Counted from the first letter of the stretch, positions 43,877-52,999 are shown. The stretch is DNA of 64,000 nt from Leptolyngbya sp. Cla-17 (GCF_016807185.1 NZ_JAEVYN010000002.1:2393367-2457366), one strand, 5' to 3'. Notes: generated from the letters alone by a model not told the origin. Numbers and translations: made by a program.

Positions 43877-44275
43877 TTACCCAATCCCTTGATGCAAAAT
43901 CAGCCTGTTGCCATCGGGGTCATAGGCATAGACCTCTCTGCCATGAGATGCGGTTAGGATTTTGCCGGGGGGAGGATAGCCCAATGCTGTCAGGTGGGCG
44001 ATCGCGACCTCTAAATCCATGACTTCTAAACAAAGGCTGACATGAGTGTGGAGTGCGAAGTGCGGGGTTCGGAGTTCGTCATTTGCCATTCTTGACTCAT
44101 TATTCGCCTTGGGGCGATAGAGACCCAGTTTTAACCCTGGCAGTTGAAATTCTGCGTAGACATTGGGAGTGTAAGCAGTCGTTTCTTGGGTGAAAAGCGC
44201 TTTGTAAAAGCAAACGAGGCGATCGAAGTTGGGGGCGGCGATCGTAATTAGGGCAGCGGTGTGGTTTAAGGGCAT
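43877..44275 (-). CDS. VOC (glyoxalase/bleomycin-resistance) family protein with repeat-derived insert
   Basis: 132 residues. A single betaalpha-betabetabeta pair set: HTAALITIAAPNFDRLVCFYKALF, an EFQLPGLKLGLY strand, SLCLEVMDLEVAIAHLTALG and EVYAYDPDGNRLILHQ. Metal-ligand positions (His near the N-terminus, the central strand and the C-terminal Glu/Asp) are only partly conserved, so catalysis is uncertain. Between the two halves about 23 residues (NNESRMANDELRTPHFALHT) come from a short tandem DNA repeat (44046-44105), an in-frame insertion into a loop. Function unknown; the gene sits upstream of purQ without obvious link. Confidence 0.82.
   Translation of the reverse strand: MPLNHTAALITIAAPNFDRLVCFYKALFTQETTAYTPNVYAEFQLPGLKLGLYRPKANNESRMANDELRTPHFALHTHVSLCLEVMDLEVAIAHLTALGYPPPGKILTASHGREVYAYDPDGNRLILHQGIG
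44046..44105. repeat. Compound short tandem heptamer repeat inside the VOC gene
   Basis: Five near-identical heptamers in a row (GTGTGGA, GTGCGAA, GTGCGGG, GTTCGGA, GTTCGTC), then an ATTTGCCATT...CTCATTATT stretch like a second cyanobacterial repeat type (TCATTTGTCATT). The first part matches the heptamers at 28064-28093. The block is in frame with the host gene. Confidence 0.75.
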
Positions 44276-44374
44276 CGTCTAGATTCGTTGACAAAATATA
44301 AAAAACCGTGATTAGTCAAAGATAGCTAAGGTATCCTGAACTAAATCTAAGCAGCAGTGGTAATTGGGATGCAA

Positions 44375-45541
44375 ATGAGACTGGCGGCGCGAGTTGGGCA
44401 GGTGAACCCTTCACTCACCTTAGCGATCGACTCGAAGGCGAAAGCCATGAAAGCTGAGGGTGCTGATGTTTGTAATTTCAGCGTAGGAGAACCCGATTTT
44501 CCGACTCCAGCCCACATTCGCCAAGCCGCAACAGACGCTTTAGAAGCCGGTAAAACTCGCTATGGAGCCGTGGCAGGCGAGATGAAATTGCGGCAGGCGA
44601 TCGCCCAAAAGCTGCAAACCGAGAATGGACTTTGCTATGGCGCTGAAAACATCATCGTGACCAACGGCGGCAAACACTCGCTCTATAACCTGATGATGGC
44701 GACGATTCAGCCAGGGGATGAAGTGATTATTCCCGCGCCTTACTGGCTGAGCTATCCCGAAATGGTGACCCTGGCGGGTGGCACCCCCGTAATTGTGCAA
44801 ACGGACGAAAGTACGAAGTTTAAAATTACTCCAGAACAGCTACAGCAGGCAATTACACCGAATACGCGCCTGTTTGTGTTGAATTCGCCCTCCAATCCTA
44901 CGGGTATGGTTTACGCGCCTGATGAAGTGCGTGCGTTGGCAAAAGTAGTGGTCGAAAATGATCTTTACGTCGTTTCCGATGAGATTTACGAAAAGCTGCT
45001 CTACGATGGAGCCGAACACCTCAGCATTGGAGCCGTCAGCCCAGAGGTGTTTGAACGGACCATTGTTAGCAGTGGTTTTGCCAAAGCCTATGCCATGACG
45101 GGTTGGCGAATTGGATTTTTGGCGGCCCCGGTTGAACTCATTCGCGCTTGCAGCTTAGTTCAGGGACACAGCACTTCAAATGTGTGTACATTTGCTCAAT
45201 ATGGGGCGATCACAGCCTTGGAAGGCTCTCAAGACTTCATCCAAGATATGCTGCAAGCGTTTGCCCAACGCCGCAAGCTGATGCTGGGCTACCTCAACGA
45301 TATTCCTGGCATCACCTGCGCGGAACCCAACGGCGCATTCTACCTGCTGCCCAACATTAAACGCACTGGCATGAAATCAATCGAATTTTGCGAAGCATTG
45401 CTAGAAGAACAACAAGCCGTTATGGTTCCTGGCATTGCCTTTGGCAGCGATGGTTATGTCCGCATTTCCTACGCGACCGATACTGACACCATCAAAAAAG
45501 GGATGGAGCGTCTGGATAAGTTTGTCCGATCCAGACTGTGA
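44375..45541 (+). CDS. Class I PLP-dependent aminotransferase (aspartate/prephenate type)
   Basis: 388 residues from the ATG at 44375, which gives the family-like start MRLAARVGQVNPSLT; GTG at 44357 and ATG at 44369 are in frame too. Fold type I: SVGEPDFPTPAHIRQAA, YGAVAGEMKLRQAIA, NSPSNPTGMVY, the cofactor Asp/Tyr in VVSDEIYEKLLYDG, the Schiff-base Lys in SSGFAKAYAMTGWRIGF, and the C-terminal Arg in YVRISYA. This subgroup (AspC/PAT, 1-beta) transfers amino groups among aspartate, glutamate and often prephenate; in cyanobacteria such an enzyme can make arogenate. Exact specificity not determined. Monocistronic. Confidence 0.92.
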   Translation: MRLAARVGQVNPSLTLAIDSKAKAMKAEGADVCNFSVGEPDFPTPAHIRQAATDALEAGKTRYGAVAGEMKLRQAIAQKLQTENGLCYGAENIIVTNGGKHSLYNLMMATIQPGDEVIIPAPYWLSYPEMVTLAGGTPVIVQTDESTKFKITPEQLQQAITPNTRLFVLNSPSNPTGMVYAPDEVRALAKVVVENDLYVVSDEIYEKLLYDGAEHLSIGAVSPEVFERTIVSSGFAKAYAMTGWRIGFLAAPVELIRACSLVQGHSTSNVCTFAQYGAITALEGSQDFIQDMLQAFAQRRKLMLGYLNDIPGITCAEPNGAFYLLPNIKRTGMKSIEFCEALLEEQQAVMVPGIAFGSDGYVRISYATDTDTIKKGMERLDKFVRSRL

Positions 45542-45973
45542 AGTGAAAAGGTCTCATGTATCTAGCCTGCTGCGAGTTCAACATCACAAATACCTTGAAA
45601 TGAGAAATAAAGGCTAGCAGTTTGCGGAGCAGGAGTTCGCTGCCTGTTTTCATTGACTAAGAAATTCACTGATAACTCCTGGTGCTCATAGGCAGCAATC
45701 TATAATCCCTTTGCATCCTTAGCACATAGCATTTCTCCTAGGGGAGGCGCTACGTGAACACCATAGTCTGAAAAAGGATGGCTAACTTACGCCGTAAGCT
45801 ATTAATGGTAGTCTTCGATGTGGCTGAAATGTTGCACCGAAAGGTCACTATTGGGTTAACTGGAATATAAGCATCTTTTCTTTCATTGATTCTTAGTGTG
45901 CATTTATACTAAGTATATTAAAAAATTCTATTTACACTATTTTCGTCATTCTCACCACACTGGCATCAGGGGT
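45542..45973. other. Intergenic region of about 430 bases
   Basis: No convincing gene. A partial inverted repeat CTAGCC (about 45563) with GGCTAG (about 45612) sits after the aminotransferase stop. A TTACGCCGTAAG palindrome lies near 45789. AT-rich sequence before the FecR gene should carry its promoter. Confidence 0.4.
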
Positions 45974-46822
45974 ATGAAACGAAGGGCAATCATCACAACC
46001 TCACTCACTTTAGGCATAATTGGGTGGTTTTTTCATAGTCATGGAAACACTCAACAATCAGTAAGAGTTCGGGTTGACCGTGTTTTAGAAGTCCGAAGCA
46101 CTGCTGGAAAAGTCGATTACTTGAGTAATGCATTTTCTCGTCCAGTTCAGATAGGAGATGTATTGCGGAAAGTTGGCGATGGGGTTGCAACCGGAACTCG
46201 GTCTAAAGCTGTCCTATTTGTGGATACGGGAATTGGTGTAGTAGACGTTTCAGAGAATGCTGATCTCCGCATTGCAGGCTTAGCCACTGCCCCAGACAAT
46301 GGGCGAATTATTCGTTTACGCCTAACCAAAGGGCAGGTACGTCTGCGGGTGCGCCGTTTTACTCATCGTGGCTCCCAATTAGACATCCAAACCCCTGCTA
46401 GCTTGAGCGGAGTACGGGGCACTGAGTTTGGAGTGGCGGTACAACTGAATGGTAAAACTGGGTTGGCGGTGCTTCAGGGCGCTGTTGCTAGCGCGGCGCA
46501 AAGGCAAGGAACGGCAGTGACAGGTGGATTTCAGAATTTCACCATGCCTGGAGAACCTCCTTCTGCTCCAGTGCCCTTAAAAAACGATACTCGCTTGCGC
46601 TATGACTTTGAGCGAGTCATTGAAGGAGGAATTCGTAAGATCAAGCTCCGAGGTCAGGTAGATTCTGTCAATAATGTGATGGTCGATGGAAAGCCTCAGG
46701 TGACTGATCGCTCTGGCAAGTTCGCTACAGATCTGCAAGCATTACCTACGTCACTATCTTTTCAAGTTGTGGTAACCACTCCGCTGGGTAAACAGCAGAG
46801 TTACTCGGTAGCGTTCCGATAA
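45974..46822 (+). CDS. FecR-domain protein, exported or membrane-anchored
   Basis: 282 residues from the ATG at 45974 (MKRRAIITTSLTLGIIGWFF), with GGGG just upstream; an ATG at 45896 would add an unlikely 26-residue leader. A signal-like hydrophobic segment is followed by a FecR beta domain: VQIGDVLRKVGDGVATGTRSKAVLFVDTG, VRLRVRRF, and LDIQTPASLSGVRGTEFGVAVQ, the diagnostic TPxAxxxVRGTEF motif. The C-terminal ~80 residues look like a beta-sandwich (IKLRGQVDSVNNVMVDG). In cyanobacteria FecR proteins often lie beside CHASE2 kinases or cyclases, as here: the next gene starts 24 bases after the stop. Confidence 0.88.
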   Translation: MKRRAIITTSLTLGIIGWFFHSHGNTQQSVRVRVDRVLEVRSTAGKVDYLSNAFSRPVQIGDVLRKVGDGVATGTRSKAVLFVDTGIGVVDVSENADLRIAGLATAPDNGRIIRLRLTKGQVRLRVRRFTHRGSQLDIQTPASLSGVRGTEFGVAVQLNGKTGLAVLQGAVASAAQRQGTAVTGGFQNFTMPGEPPSAPVPLKNDTRLRYDFERVIEGGIRKIKLRGQVDSVNNVMVDGKPQVTDRSGKFATDLQALPTSLSFQVVVTTPLGKQQSYSVAFR

Positions 46823-46846
46823 CCTTCAGCGATGTGACCCAAAGCA

Positions 46847-49162
46847 ATGAAATTTCCGATTCGGTGCATTCAAAACAATTTCTGGCGGCTGCTTCCAGGC
46901 AGTGCGATCGCTTTTGGCAGCGCGATTTTCCTACAGATTGGTTTTTTTGCCCCGTTAGAGCAAATTGCCTACACTGCTCTATTTAATCTGCGTGGCAAAC
47001 TGCCTTGGGACGATCGCCTGGTCATGGTTACGATTGACGAAACCAGCCTTCAGCAGATTGGACGGTTTCCCTGGAGCCGAAAGAATTATATCAAACTGCT
47101 CGATATCTTAAATCGAGCCGATGCCAGCATCATTGCAATGGATTTATTGTTTTCAGAGCCAAGCTCAGACGATGCTGCCTTGGCGTCAGCAATGATGCAG
47201 TCTGGTCGCGTAGTTTTGCCTTTAGCCTCTAGCAAAGCAGAGTTTTTGCAGCCAGTGCCCCAATTACGTGATGTTGCGATCGCCACTGGGCACATTTTGC
47301 ACTCAACCGATACCGATGGAGTCACCCGTTCGTTTCCGCTTATCAATCAAGATGCTCCTGCCTTCGGACTTGCTGTTGTTCAGTCCTACGCCTTAATCCA
47401 CGAAGCTATCCCTTTACCCAATCTGACCCAATCCCTTTGGATTAATTGGGCAGGCTCAGTTCAGCACATTCCGCAATATTCCTTTAATGATGTGGTTCAA
47501 GGACAGGTAGAACTTCAAACTTTTCGCAACAAGATTGTATTAGTGGGAGTGACGGCAAGTGGATTCGATCCGCTGATCACCCCCTACGATCGCAATCCAC
47601 CCGCTAGCGGCATGCATCTCCATGCCGCCATTATCAATAATTTACTCCAGCAAAATGCCCTGCAAGTATTGCATCCTCACTGGCTCCCCATGATTTTTCT
47701 GGTGGCGGGACCGGGTCTAAGTTGGCTGTTTAGCTCCCAAAGCAAAAAAAAGTGGATTTTGCTTTGGCTCTTGCTCGGTATAGGCTGGGGAACTTTCAGT
47801 CTGCGAATGTTTCAAGCAGCGCTCTGGGTGCCTGTAGTGATGCCTGTGACGGTGATGACTCTCACTGCTCTGGCAACCTCGCTAACCGAACGACTCCGAA
47901 GCGATGCTCTCTTGCGGGGGCAAGTTCAGCACCTTTGGAAAACATATCGACAAGACATTGTTCACAGTTCACAAGCTACCCAATCTTTATTGCCGACCTC
48001 TGATCGCACATGGAGTTATTCGGACAGTGTGGGACAGTTAGCAGCCCTGGCAGAACAGTTTGGACGCTCTCAATCAACTCAGGCTGCGATCGCGAAAAGC
48101 CTGTCAGTTGGTCTTGCGGCAGCCGATACGAATGGGCAGGTGTGGTTTTGCAATCCGGTTGCCTCTCAATGGTTACAGATTGGGGTTGGGGATCATTTAA
48201 GCGCAAATTTGGTGCCCGATTGGTTCAGTCAATCAGAGTTAGATGCTGAGTTTCAACACTTGCAACACCAAAAAATTATGTCGTCCCCTAAAGTATTATG
48301 TCGGGGCGATCGCTGGTTTGAGTTGAAGCTAGAACCTTTACTACCCTACGCAACCAGTGGATCTGATCAATTTTCACACTCGCATTTGGACGGCTTTCTA
48401 GTGCTTTTGTCAGATATCACCACTCAAAAGCAGGCAGAGGAAACCCTGGCACAGCAAGTGCAAGAACTCCATCGACTCGATCAGTTGAAAGATGATTTTC
48501 TGAGCACCGTTTCCCATGAATTGCGATCGCCGATGACCAATATTAAGATGGCAAGCGAACTCTTAAAGATCGCTAAATCCCAAGAATCTTCTGCCCACTA
48601 TCTCGACATCTTGCAAACCGAATGCAAGCGTGAAATTGATTTGATTAACGATCTGCTCGATCTACAACGCGTAGAAGCAGGCTCTCAGAATTTTTCACCT
48701 GAAGCGATCATCTTAGAGCATTGGCTTCCCCCAGTCATTGAGCCATTTTATCAACGGGCAGAGACTCATCACCAAACCCTCGAAATTGAAATAGCGCCGC
48801 AACTACCCACCCTAATGTCCGACCAACCCAGTTTGGAGCGTGTCTTGGTGGAACTCGTGAATAATGCCTGCAAATACACCCCATCGGGTGGGCATATCCA
48901 GGTCACAGCCGACTCCACAATCTCCCATTTGCAATTAGCCATTTGCAATTCAGGAGCGGAAATTCCAGAAACCGAATTACCTCGAATTTTTGAAAAATTT
49001 TATCGCGTTCCTCACGCCGATCCTTGGAAACGGGGCGGCACTGGATTAGGGCTAGCTCTGGTGAAACAATTGGTTGAGAGTTTAGGCGGTAGCATTCACG
49101 TCGTCAGTGGCTTGGGGCAAACGACCTTTACCGTTCGGTTTCCCTTGAACACGGATGCTTGA
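46847..49162 (+). CDS. CHASE2-domain sensor histidine kinase
   Basis: 771 residues. An N-terminal span, then the extracytoplasmic CHASE2 domain (~35-280: DRLVMVTIDETSLQQIGRFPW, AMDLLFSEPSSDD, VLVGVTASGFDPLITPY), three spans (~285-345), a PAS-like region (~395-530), HisKA with LSTVSHELRSPMTNI (~556), HATPase with LVNNACKYTPSGG and GGTGLGLALVKQLVE. All kinase boxes intact. CHASE2 senses an unknown external signal. It is the second gene of an operon with the FecR protein, which may interact with the CHASE2 sensor (inference). No receiver domain, so a separate regulator is needed. Confidence 0.93.
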   Translation: MKFPIRCIQNNFWRLLPGSAIAFGSAIFLQIGFFAPLEQIAYTALFNLRGKLPWDDRLVMVTIDETSLQQIGRFPWSRKNYIKLLDILNRADASIIAMDLLFSEPSSDDAALASAMMQSGRVVLPLASSKAEFLQPVPQLRDVAIATGHILHSTDTDGVTRSFPLINQDAPAFGLAVVQSYALIHEAIPLPNLTQSLWINWAGSVQHIPQYSFNDVVQGQVELQTFRNKIVLVGVTASGFDPLITPYDRNPPASGMHLHAAIINNLLQQNALQVLHPHWLPMIFLVAGPGLSWLFSSQSKKKWILLWLLLGIGWGTFSLRMFQAALWVPVVMPVTVMTLTALATSLTERLRSDALLRGQVQHLWKTYRQDIVHSSQATQSLLPTSDRTWSYSDSVGQLAALAEQFGRSQSTQAAIAKSLSVGLAAADTNGQVWFCNPVASQWLQIGVGDHLSANLVPDWFSQSELDAEFQHLQHQKIMSSPKVLCRGDRWFELKLEPLLPYATSGSDQFSHSHLDGFLVLLSDITTQKQAEETLAQQVQELHRLDQLKDDFLSTVSHELRSPMTNIKMASELLKIAKSQESSAHYLDILQTECKREIDLINDLLDLQRVEAGSQNFSPEAIILEHWLPPVIEPFYQRAETHHQTLEIEIAPQLPTLMSDQPSLERVLVELVNNACKYTPSGGHIQVTADSTISHLQLAICNSGAEIPETELPRIFEKFYRVPHADPWKRGGTGLGLALVKQLVESLGGSIHVVSGLGQTTFTVRFPLNTDA

Positions 49163-49481
49163 ATGCCAATGGTTCGTGAATTAAGCGATCGCGGCTGGGT
49201 TTCAACAGCACATTGCGAAATCGATTGATCTCGTTAAATTAGTCCAAGTGGTAGCTACCCCAGTGGGATGAATCACGGCTAAGTGAGCACTGGTCAAGAT
49301 CAGTAAATCGTTAGTGCTGGCGCTGATACAGAAACAGACGGAACATTCAGGCGTCACGATCGCCGTTTAAAAGATACCAGGACAGCTTCACTTCACGGTT
49401 GAACTTCCATTCATTAAGCAACTGTCGTCACTGTAAAATGATTGGAACTGGAAGTAATCAACGACGACTCTCAAGGAATTT
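49163..49481. other. Intergenic region of about 320 bases
   Basis: No gene, clear terminator or RNA was identified. AAGGAA a few bases before the CheB ATG is its ribosome site. Confidence 0.4.
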
Positions 49482-50528
49482 ATGCCCGGACACGACATTA
49501 TTGTGATTGGCACGTCGGCAGGCGGACTCAAAGCCTTAGGCACAATCCTGGGTGCTTTGCCTACTGATATGAATGCCGTCATTTTCATTGTTCAACATCT
49601 TGCAGCCGATAAGCCCAGCATCCTCCCTCAAATTCTTGCCGATGTCGGCTCTCTCCCCGCCTCTCACCCAGTTGATGAAGAGCTAATTCAAACTGGGAGA
49701 GTCTATGTTGCACCACCCGATTATCACTTGTTAGTCAACCAGGGTGTCATGCGCGTTGTGCGCGGACCGCAAGAAAACCGCTTTCGACCCGCGATCGATG
49801 CGCTCTTTCGTTCCGCCGCCCGTGCCTATGGTTCCAGGGTTGTCGGTGTCGTACTGACTGGTTATCTCGATGATGGCACTGTAGGCTTACAGGCAGTTAA
49901 AAAACGGGGCGGAGTGGCGATCGTCCAAGACCCAAATGAAGCTGACTATCCCAGCATGGCAAAGAGCGCCTTACGGTATGTCAAGGTCGATTACTGCCTG
50001 CCGCTTACAGAAATCTCAAATCTGCTTGTACAGTTGTCCCAGGAACCCGTTGCCGAGGAGGAAGCGTATCCCGTGACCGAAGAAATCGAAGTCGAATCCA
50101 AAATTGCCGAACAGCAAATGGATACTCAGGAGTTTTTGGCGAATGTCGAAGCGATCGGGACTCGAACCACTTACACCTGTCCTGAATGCAATGGCAGCAT
50201 CTGGCAAATTGGCACCGAAGAGCCGCTCCGGTTTCGCTGTCACATCGGACACTCCTTTACGGCGAATGTGTTTCTGTCAGAGCAAACTCAGAACATCGAA
50301 AATGCGCTGTGGTCGGCTGTGCGAGCAATGGAGGAAAAAGTGACGTTTTCGCGTCAGATGGCAGAACGGATGAGGAACTACAACCTAGCAAGTGCCGTAA
50401 CAAAATACGAAGATCATGCAACGAATCTGGATAAGGAGGTGTCCTTAATTCGAGAGATGATTCTCAACGGCTTTGCTACAAAACGAACGGTTGCCGAAAC
50501 AGAAGAAGATCAGCCGGAGTCTCTATAA
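49482..50528 (+). CDS. Stand-alone CheB-type methylesterase with zinc-ribbon-like tail
   Basis: 348 residues. Residues 1-185 are the CheB catalytic domain: Ser in GTSAGGLKAL, His in IVQHLAADKPS, Asp in LTGYLDDGTVG, the classical triad. It lacks the N-terminal receiver of enterobacterial CheB. After an acidic linker (~190-215) comes a four-ligand-like motif TCPECNGSIW and RFRCHIGHSFT, which suggests a small metal-binding domain, then a helical coiled region (ENALWSAVRAMEEKVTFSRQMAERM). This CheB variant is common in bacteria, often with no local che genes, as here, so the target methyl-accepting protein is unknown. Confidence 0.9.
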   Translation: MPGHDIIVIGTSAGGLKALGTILGALPTDMNAVIFIVQHLAADKPSILPQILADVGSLPASHPVDEELIQTGRVYVAPPDYHLLVNQGVMRVVRGPQENRFRPAIDALFRSAARAYGSRVVGVVLTGYLDDGTVGLQAVKKRGGVAIVQDPNEADYPSMAKSALRYVKVDYCLPLTEISNLLVQLSQEPVAEEEAYPVTEEIEVESKIAEQQMDTQEFLANVEAIGTRTTYTCPECNGSIWQIGTEEPLRFRCHIGHSFTANVFLSEQTQNIENALWSAVRAMEEKVTFSRQMAERMRNYNLASAVTKYEDHATNLDKEVSLIREMILNGFATKRTVAETEEDQPESL

Positions 50529-50644
50529 ATGAACGCTGGAAGCAGATTAACGTTGGAAGCTAACCAGTTGCTGACAGATACCGTCTTCTAGCTTTTAAGA
50601 GGAAGTGATTGATTGATGTAAAAAACATATGACCAAAGCAATCT

Positions 50645-50937
50645 CTAGCTGAGTTGAGCAATGCGATCGCGGTGCACCTGCGAAGTTTTAACAGCTAAGC
50701 GATCGCAAGTAATCACCTCGAATAAAGCAACAGTTGAAGAATTTGTGACATAAATTTCTAGCTGTGCCTCTGGTAATGCTTCAAACAGAGCCGCTCTCCC
50801 GGAAAAACAACGCGCTCAAAGTACCAACCTGGCATATTGGTGATTCGAGCAATCTTAATCTTGCGAGCCTCGTTAATGTAGCAGCAGAGTATGCGATTAG
50901 TGCGGTCAGCAGGCAGACTATCTAAAGTTTGAGTCAT
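50645..50937 (-). pseudogene. DUF1830 protein gene with a single frameshift
   Basis: From the ATG at 50937 the first ~37 codons read MTQTLDSLPADRTNRILCCYINEA...WYFERVVFPGERL. The frame then breaks near 50788-50793 (CGGCTCTGTTTG). Shifting by one base continues LFEALPEAQLEIYVTNSSTVALFEV to a TAG at 50645, giving the typical ~97-residue DUF1830 protein of cyanobacteria. One missing base in CGGCT(N)CTGTTT explains it. Function of DUF1830 is unknown. Either a true recent pseudogene or a sequencing error. Confidence 0.82.
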
Positions 50938-50958
50938 CGTGATGAAGTTTATAGAGTG

Positions 50959-51255
50959 TTATGACCATTGGAGTTGCGAGGCGATCGCGCCCAGGAGCAC
51001 ACTCAAACCGAGTGATCGCCGGAAATAGTTCACGCCCTGGAATAGCTCTAGCCACGCCCAGGTGAACAAGGAGCCAAACGCCACTACTTCTAGACCTCTG
51101 TGGATGTTGCCATCTTTAAGCACGAGTGCAAGCAAAGTCGCTGCAAACCAAACCAGAATCGGTAGATTTGGCATCTGAGCGATCGCGATGTTGCCCTCTC
51201 CATCCCGAAAAGTTCGATTAAACAAAGTATCTTCCATCGTTTCTGGTGTGTTCAT
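50959..51255 (-). CDS. Small membrane protein, unknown
   Basis: 98 residues with two or three spans: MPNLPILVWFAATLLALVL, LEVVAFGSLFTWAWLELF and a shorter C-terminal LGLSVLLGAIA. The N-terminus (MNTPETMEDTLFNRTFRDGEGN) is polar and likely cytoplasmic. No recognised family. It lies 21 bases before the DUF1830 pseudogene on the same strand, so the two may have formed an operon. The ATG has no strong SD. Confidence 0.65.
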   Translation of the reverse strand: MNTPETMEDTLFNRTFRDGEGNIAIAQMPNLPILVWFAATLLALVLKDGNIHRGLEVVAFGSLFTWAWLELFQGVNYFRRSLGLSVLLGAIASQLQWS

Positions 51256-51482
51256 TGAATTCCCTTACTCAACAAATTTAGTATGACGTTTCGCAGTTAA
51301 AGATCATGTCTGAGTCAATGGTTTACTTGCGTATAACTTAATACAAATGCTGCTAAAACATTCTTAGGTTGTAGATACATTGAACTTCTTTACCTACGAA
51401 GATACAAAACGTATTTGATGTTCTCTGATTGAGTAGGGACATCAACGGTGAAGCGGAGAGGTTATTTGTTTATGACTATAAA

Positions 51483-51669
51483 ATGGACCAAAGTTTCACC
51501 TAACACAGTGGGTTAGCTTTGTGGGCGGAGAAGGCATCGTGCGAAGCCACAACTCTGATGCGGACACTTGGACCTATCTGATTGAAATGACGCTCGGTCC
51601 AGAACCTAATTTTGGTAGAGTGGGTGCAGAAACAATGGTGCTGCTTAGCGAGACTGATTTGTGTGGGTA
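51483..51669 (+). pseudogene. Small conserved cyanobacterial hypothetical gene, frameshifted near its start
   Basis: ATG at 51483 reads MDQSFT then TAA. In another frame, starting two bases later, an open stretch reads TQWVSFVGGEGIVRSHNSD and continues with WTYLIEMTLGPEPNFGRVG to LCG and TAA at 51669. The protein-like composition of this stretch, joined to the MDQSFT start by a one-base loss, suggests a ~62-residue gene broken at about 51501. The 3' end directly abuts the IS1-type inverted repeat (51672). I do not know a family name. Confidence 0.5.
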
Positions 51670-51671
51670 AT

Positions 51672-52499
51672 GTTCTAGACCTGTGGAAATGCGAGAATAC
51701 AGACAGGCGTTTACCCGTGAACTTACAGCATGGTTTTAGAACCTGTTCTTTGTCCTGATTGTGGAAGCAATAACGTGGTCAAGCACGGTCGCTCTGAGGA
51801 GAGCAAGCAACGTTATAAATGTCGTAATTCGGAATGCGCTCGCAGCACCTTCATTCGAGACTATGCTTACCGAGGCTACTTGCCCGAAGTCAAACAGCAG
51901 ATTGTTGATATGGCAGTCAACGGGAGTGGCATCCGAGATACTGCACGAGTGTTGAAGATTAGTCCGACTACGGTGATTGAAGAGTTAAAAAAAAGATCGA
52001 CATCTCAAAGCAGTCAATGAAGCTCGTCTAGCCCAGCTTGAACCGACTCAAACCATCGTCAAGCTGTGCCAATGGGAGGATGTAGAGGCAGAAGTGGATG
52101 AGATGGGTCGTTTTGTCCACTCCAAGCAACAGCAACGTTGGTTGTGGCACGCCATTGATCATGCAACAGGCGAAGTATTGGCATATGTCTTGTCGAACCA
52201 TCAAGACACGGCTTTTCTCGAACTCAAGTCATTGTTGGAGCCATTTGGGATTATGCAGTTCTATACGGACGGCTGGGGTGCTTATGAGCGACATCTGGAG
52301 CCAGCGTTTCATACCGTTGGTAAACACAATACTCAGACGATTGAGCGTAAGCATTTGACTTTACGGACTCGGATCAAGCGATTAGCTCGCAAAACTATTT
52401 GCTTTTCTAAGTCCATCTGGTTGCACGATTAGTCATTGGACTGTTCATCAATCGCTATGAATTTGGCTTGCTGGTTTAGAGCTATCCACAGGTCTAGAA
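51672..52499 (+). mobile_element. IS1-family insertion sequence, degenerate
   Basis: Length 828 bp, bounded by perfect 15-bp inverted repeats: TTCTAGACCTGTGGA at 51672-51686 and its complement at 52485-52499. Contains an IS1-type transposase in two frames, with a further frameshift at the 3' end. No matching target duplication was found next to the repeats. The right end lies only 5 bp from the start of a group II intron. Confidence 0.85.
51730..52479 (+). pseudogene. IS1-family transposase (InsA/InsB-like), frames broken
   Basis: The InsA-like ORF (51730-52020, 96 residues) has a zinc-ribbon CPDCGSNNVVKHG...YKCRNSEC and HTH IRDTARVLKISPTTVIEEL. At TTAAAAAAAAG (eight A) the frame must shift by one to continue KDRHLKAVNEARLAQLEPT and the DDE-type catalytic half DEMGRFVHSKQQQRW...FYTDGWGAYERHL...ERKHLTLRTRIKRLARKT. 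A second shift after SIWLHD is needed to read LVIGLFINRYEFG to the stop at 52479. With seven A the first junction would be in frame. The second break makes inactivity likely. Confidence 0.85.
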
Positions 52500-52999
52500 G
52501 ACGAGTGCGCCGAGCGAAGCTCGGCTCTGCCAACCAGGGGAAGAACCTGGTCAGGGAAGCCTTGGCAAGGCACCAAGTACCGAGTGTTGCGCTGTCATCG
52601 GCAACGAGGACAGTGAAGCGTACACAGGGAGATGATGGGCTGCAATGCGAAAGCGTGAAGGGATTGAGCCCCGAAATTAGACATACACGTGGATGCCGAC
52701 ACAGTTCGTGTTGTGGAAGGCAAAACCAACAGAGCCAACTGCCAGGGTTCTGGAGGGTCCACCGGGGTCGGAGACCGTAGCACGTCATCAAGGTAGAGTC
52801 GGGAACTCGGGAGGTCCCATGAACTCCTCCATCGGGGGGTAGAGCCGCACAACCGGCAAACCGGAAGAACGCTCAACGATTCATGGGAAGTCGGATGTCC
52901 CCATAGTAGTGAAGAAGTGGGGTAACGCCCACGGAGCGAAGGGGGACACATTGGGTCGAACACTCGAAGGCAACATCAACCACACTCAGAGGTGGAAGT

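Noticed and set aside
48914..48955. Near-direct repeat CCATTTGCAATTAG in CHASE2 kinase
   Set aside because: Two imperfect copies fit the normal HATPase coding sequence (LQLAICNSG), so insertion is not needed to explain it.
51660..52510. Target-site duplication of the IS1-type element
   Set aside because: The bases next to the inverted repeats (GGGTAATG and GACGAGTG) do not match; the site may have decayed or recombined.
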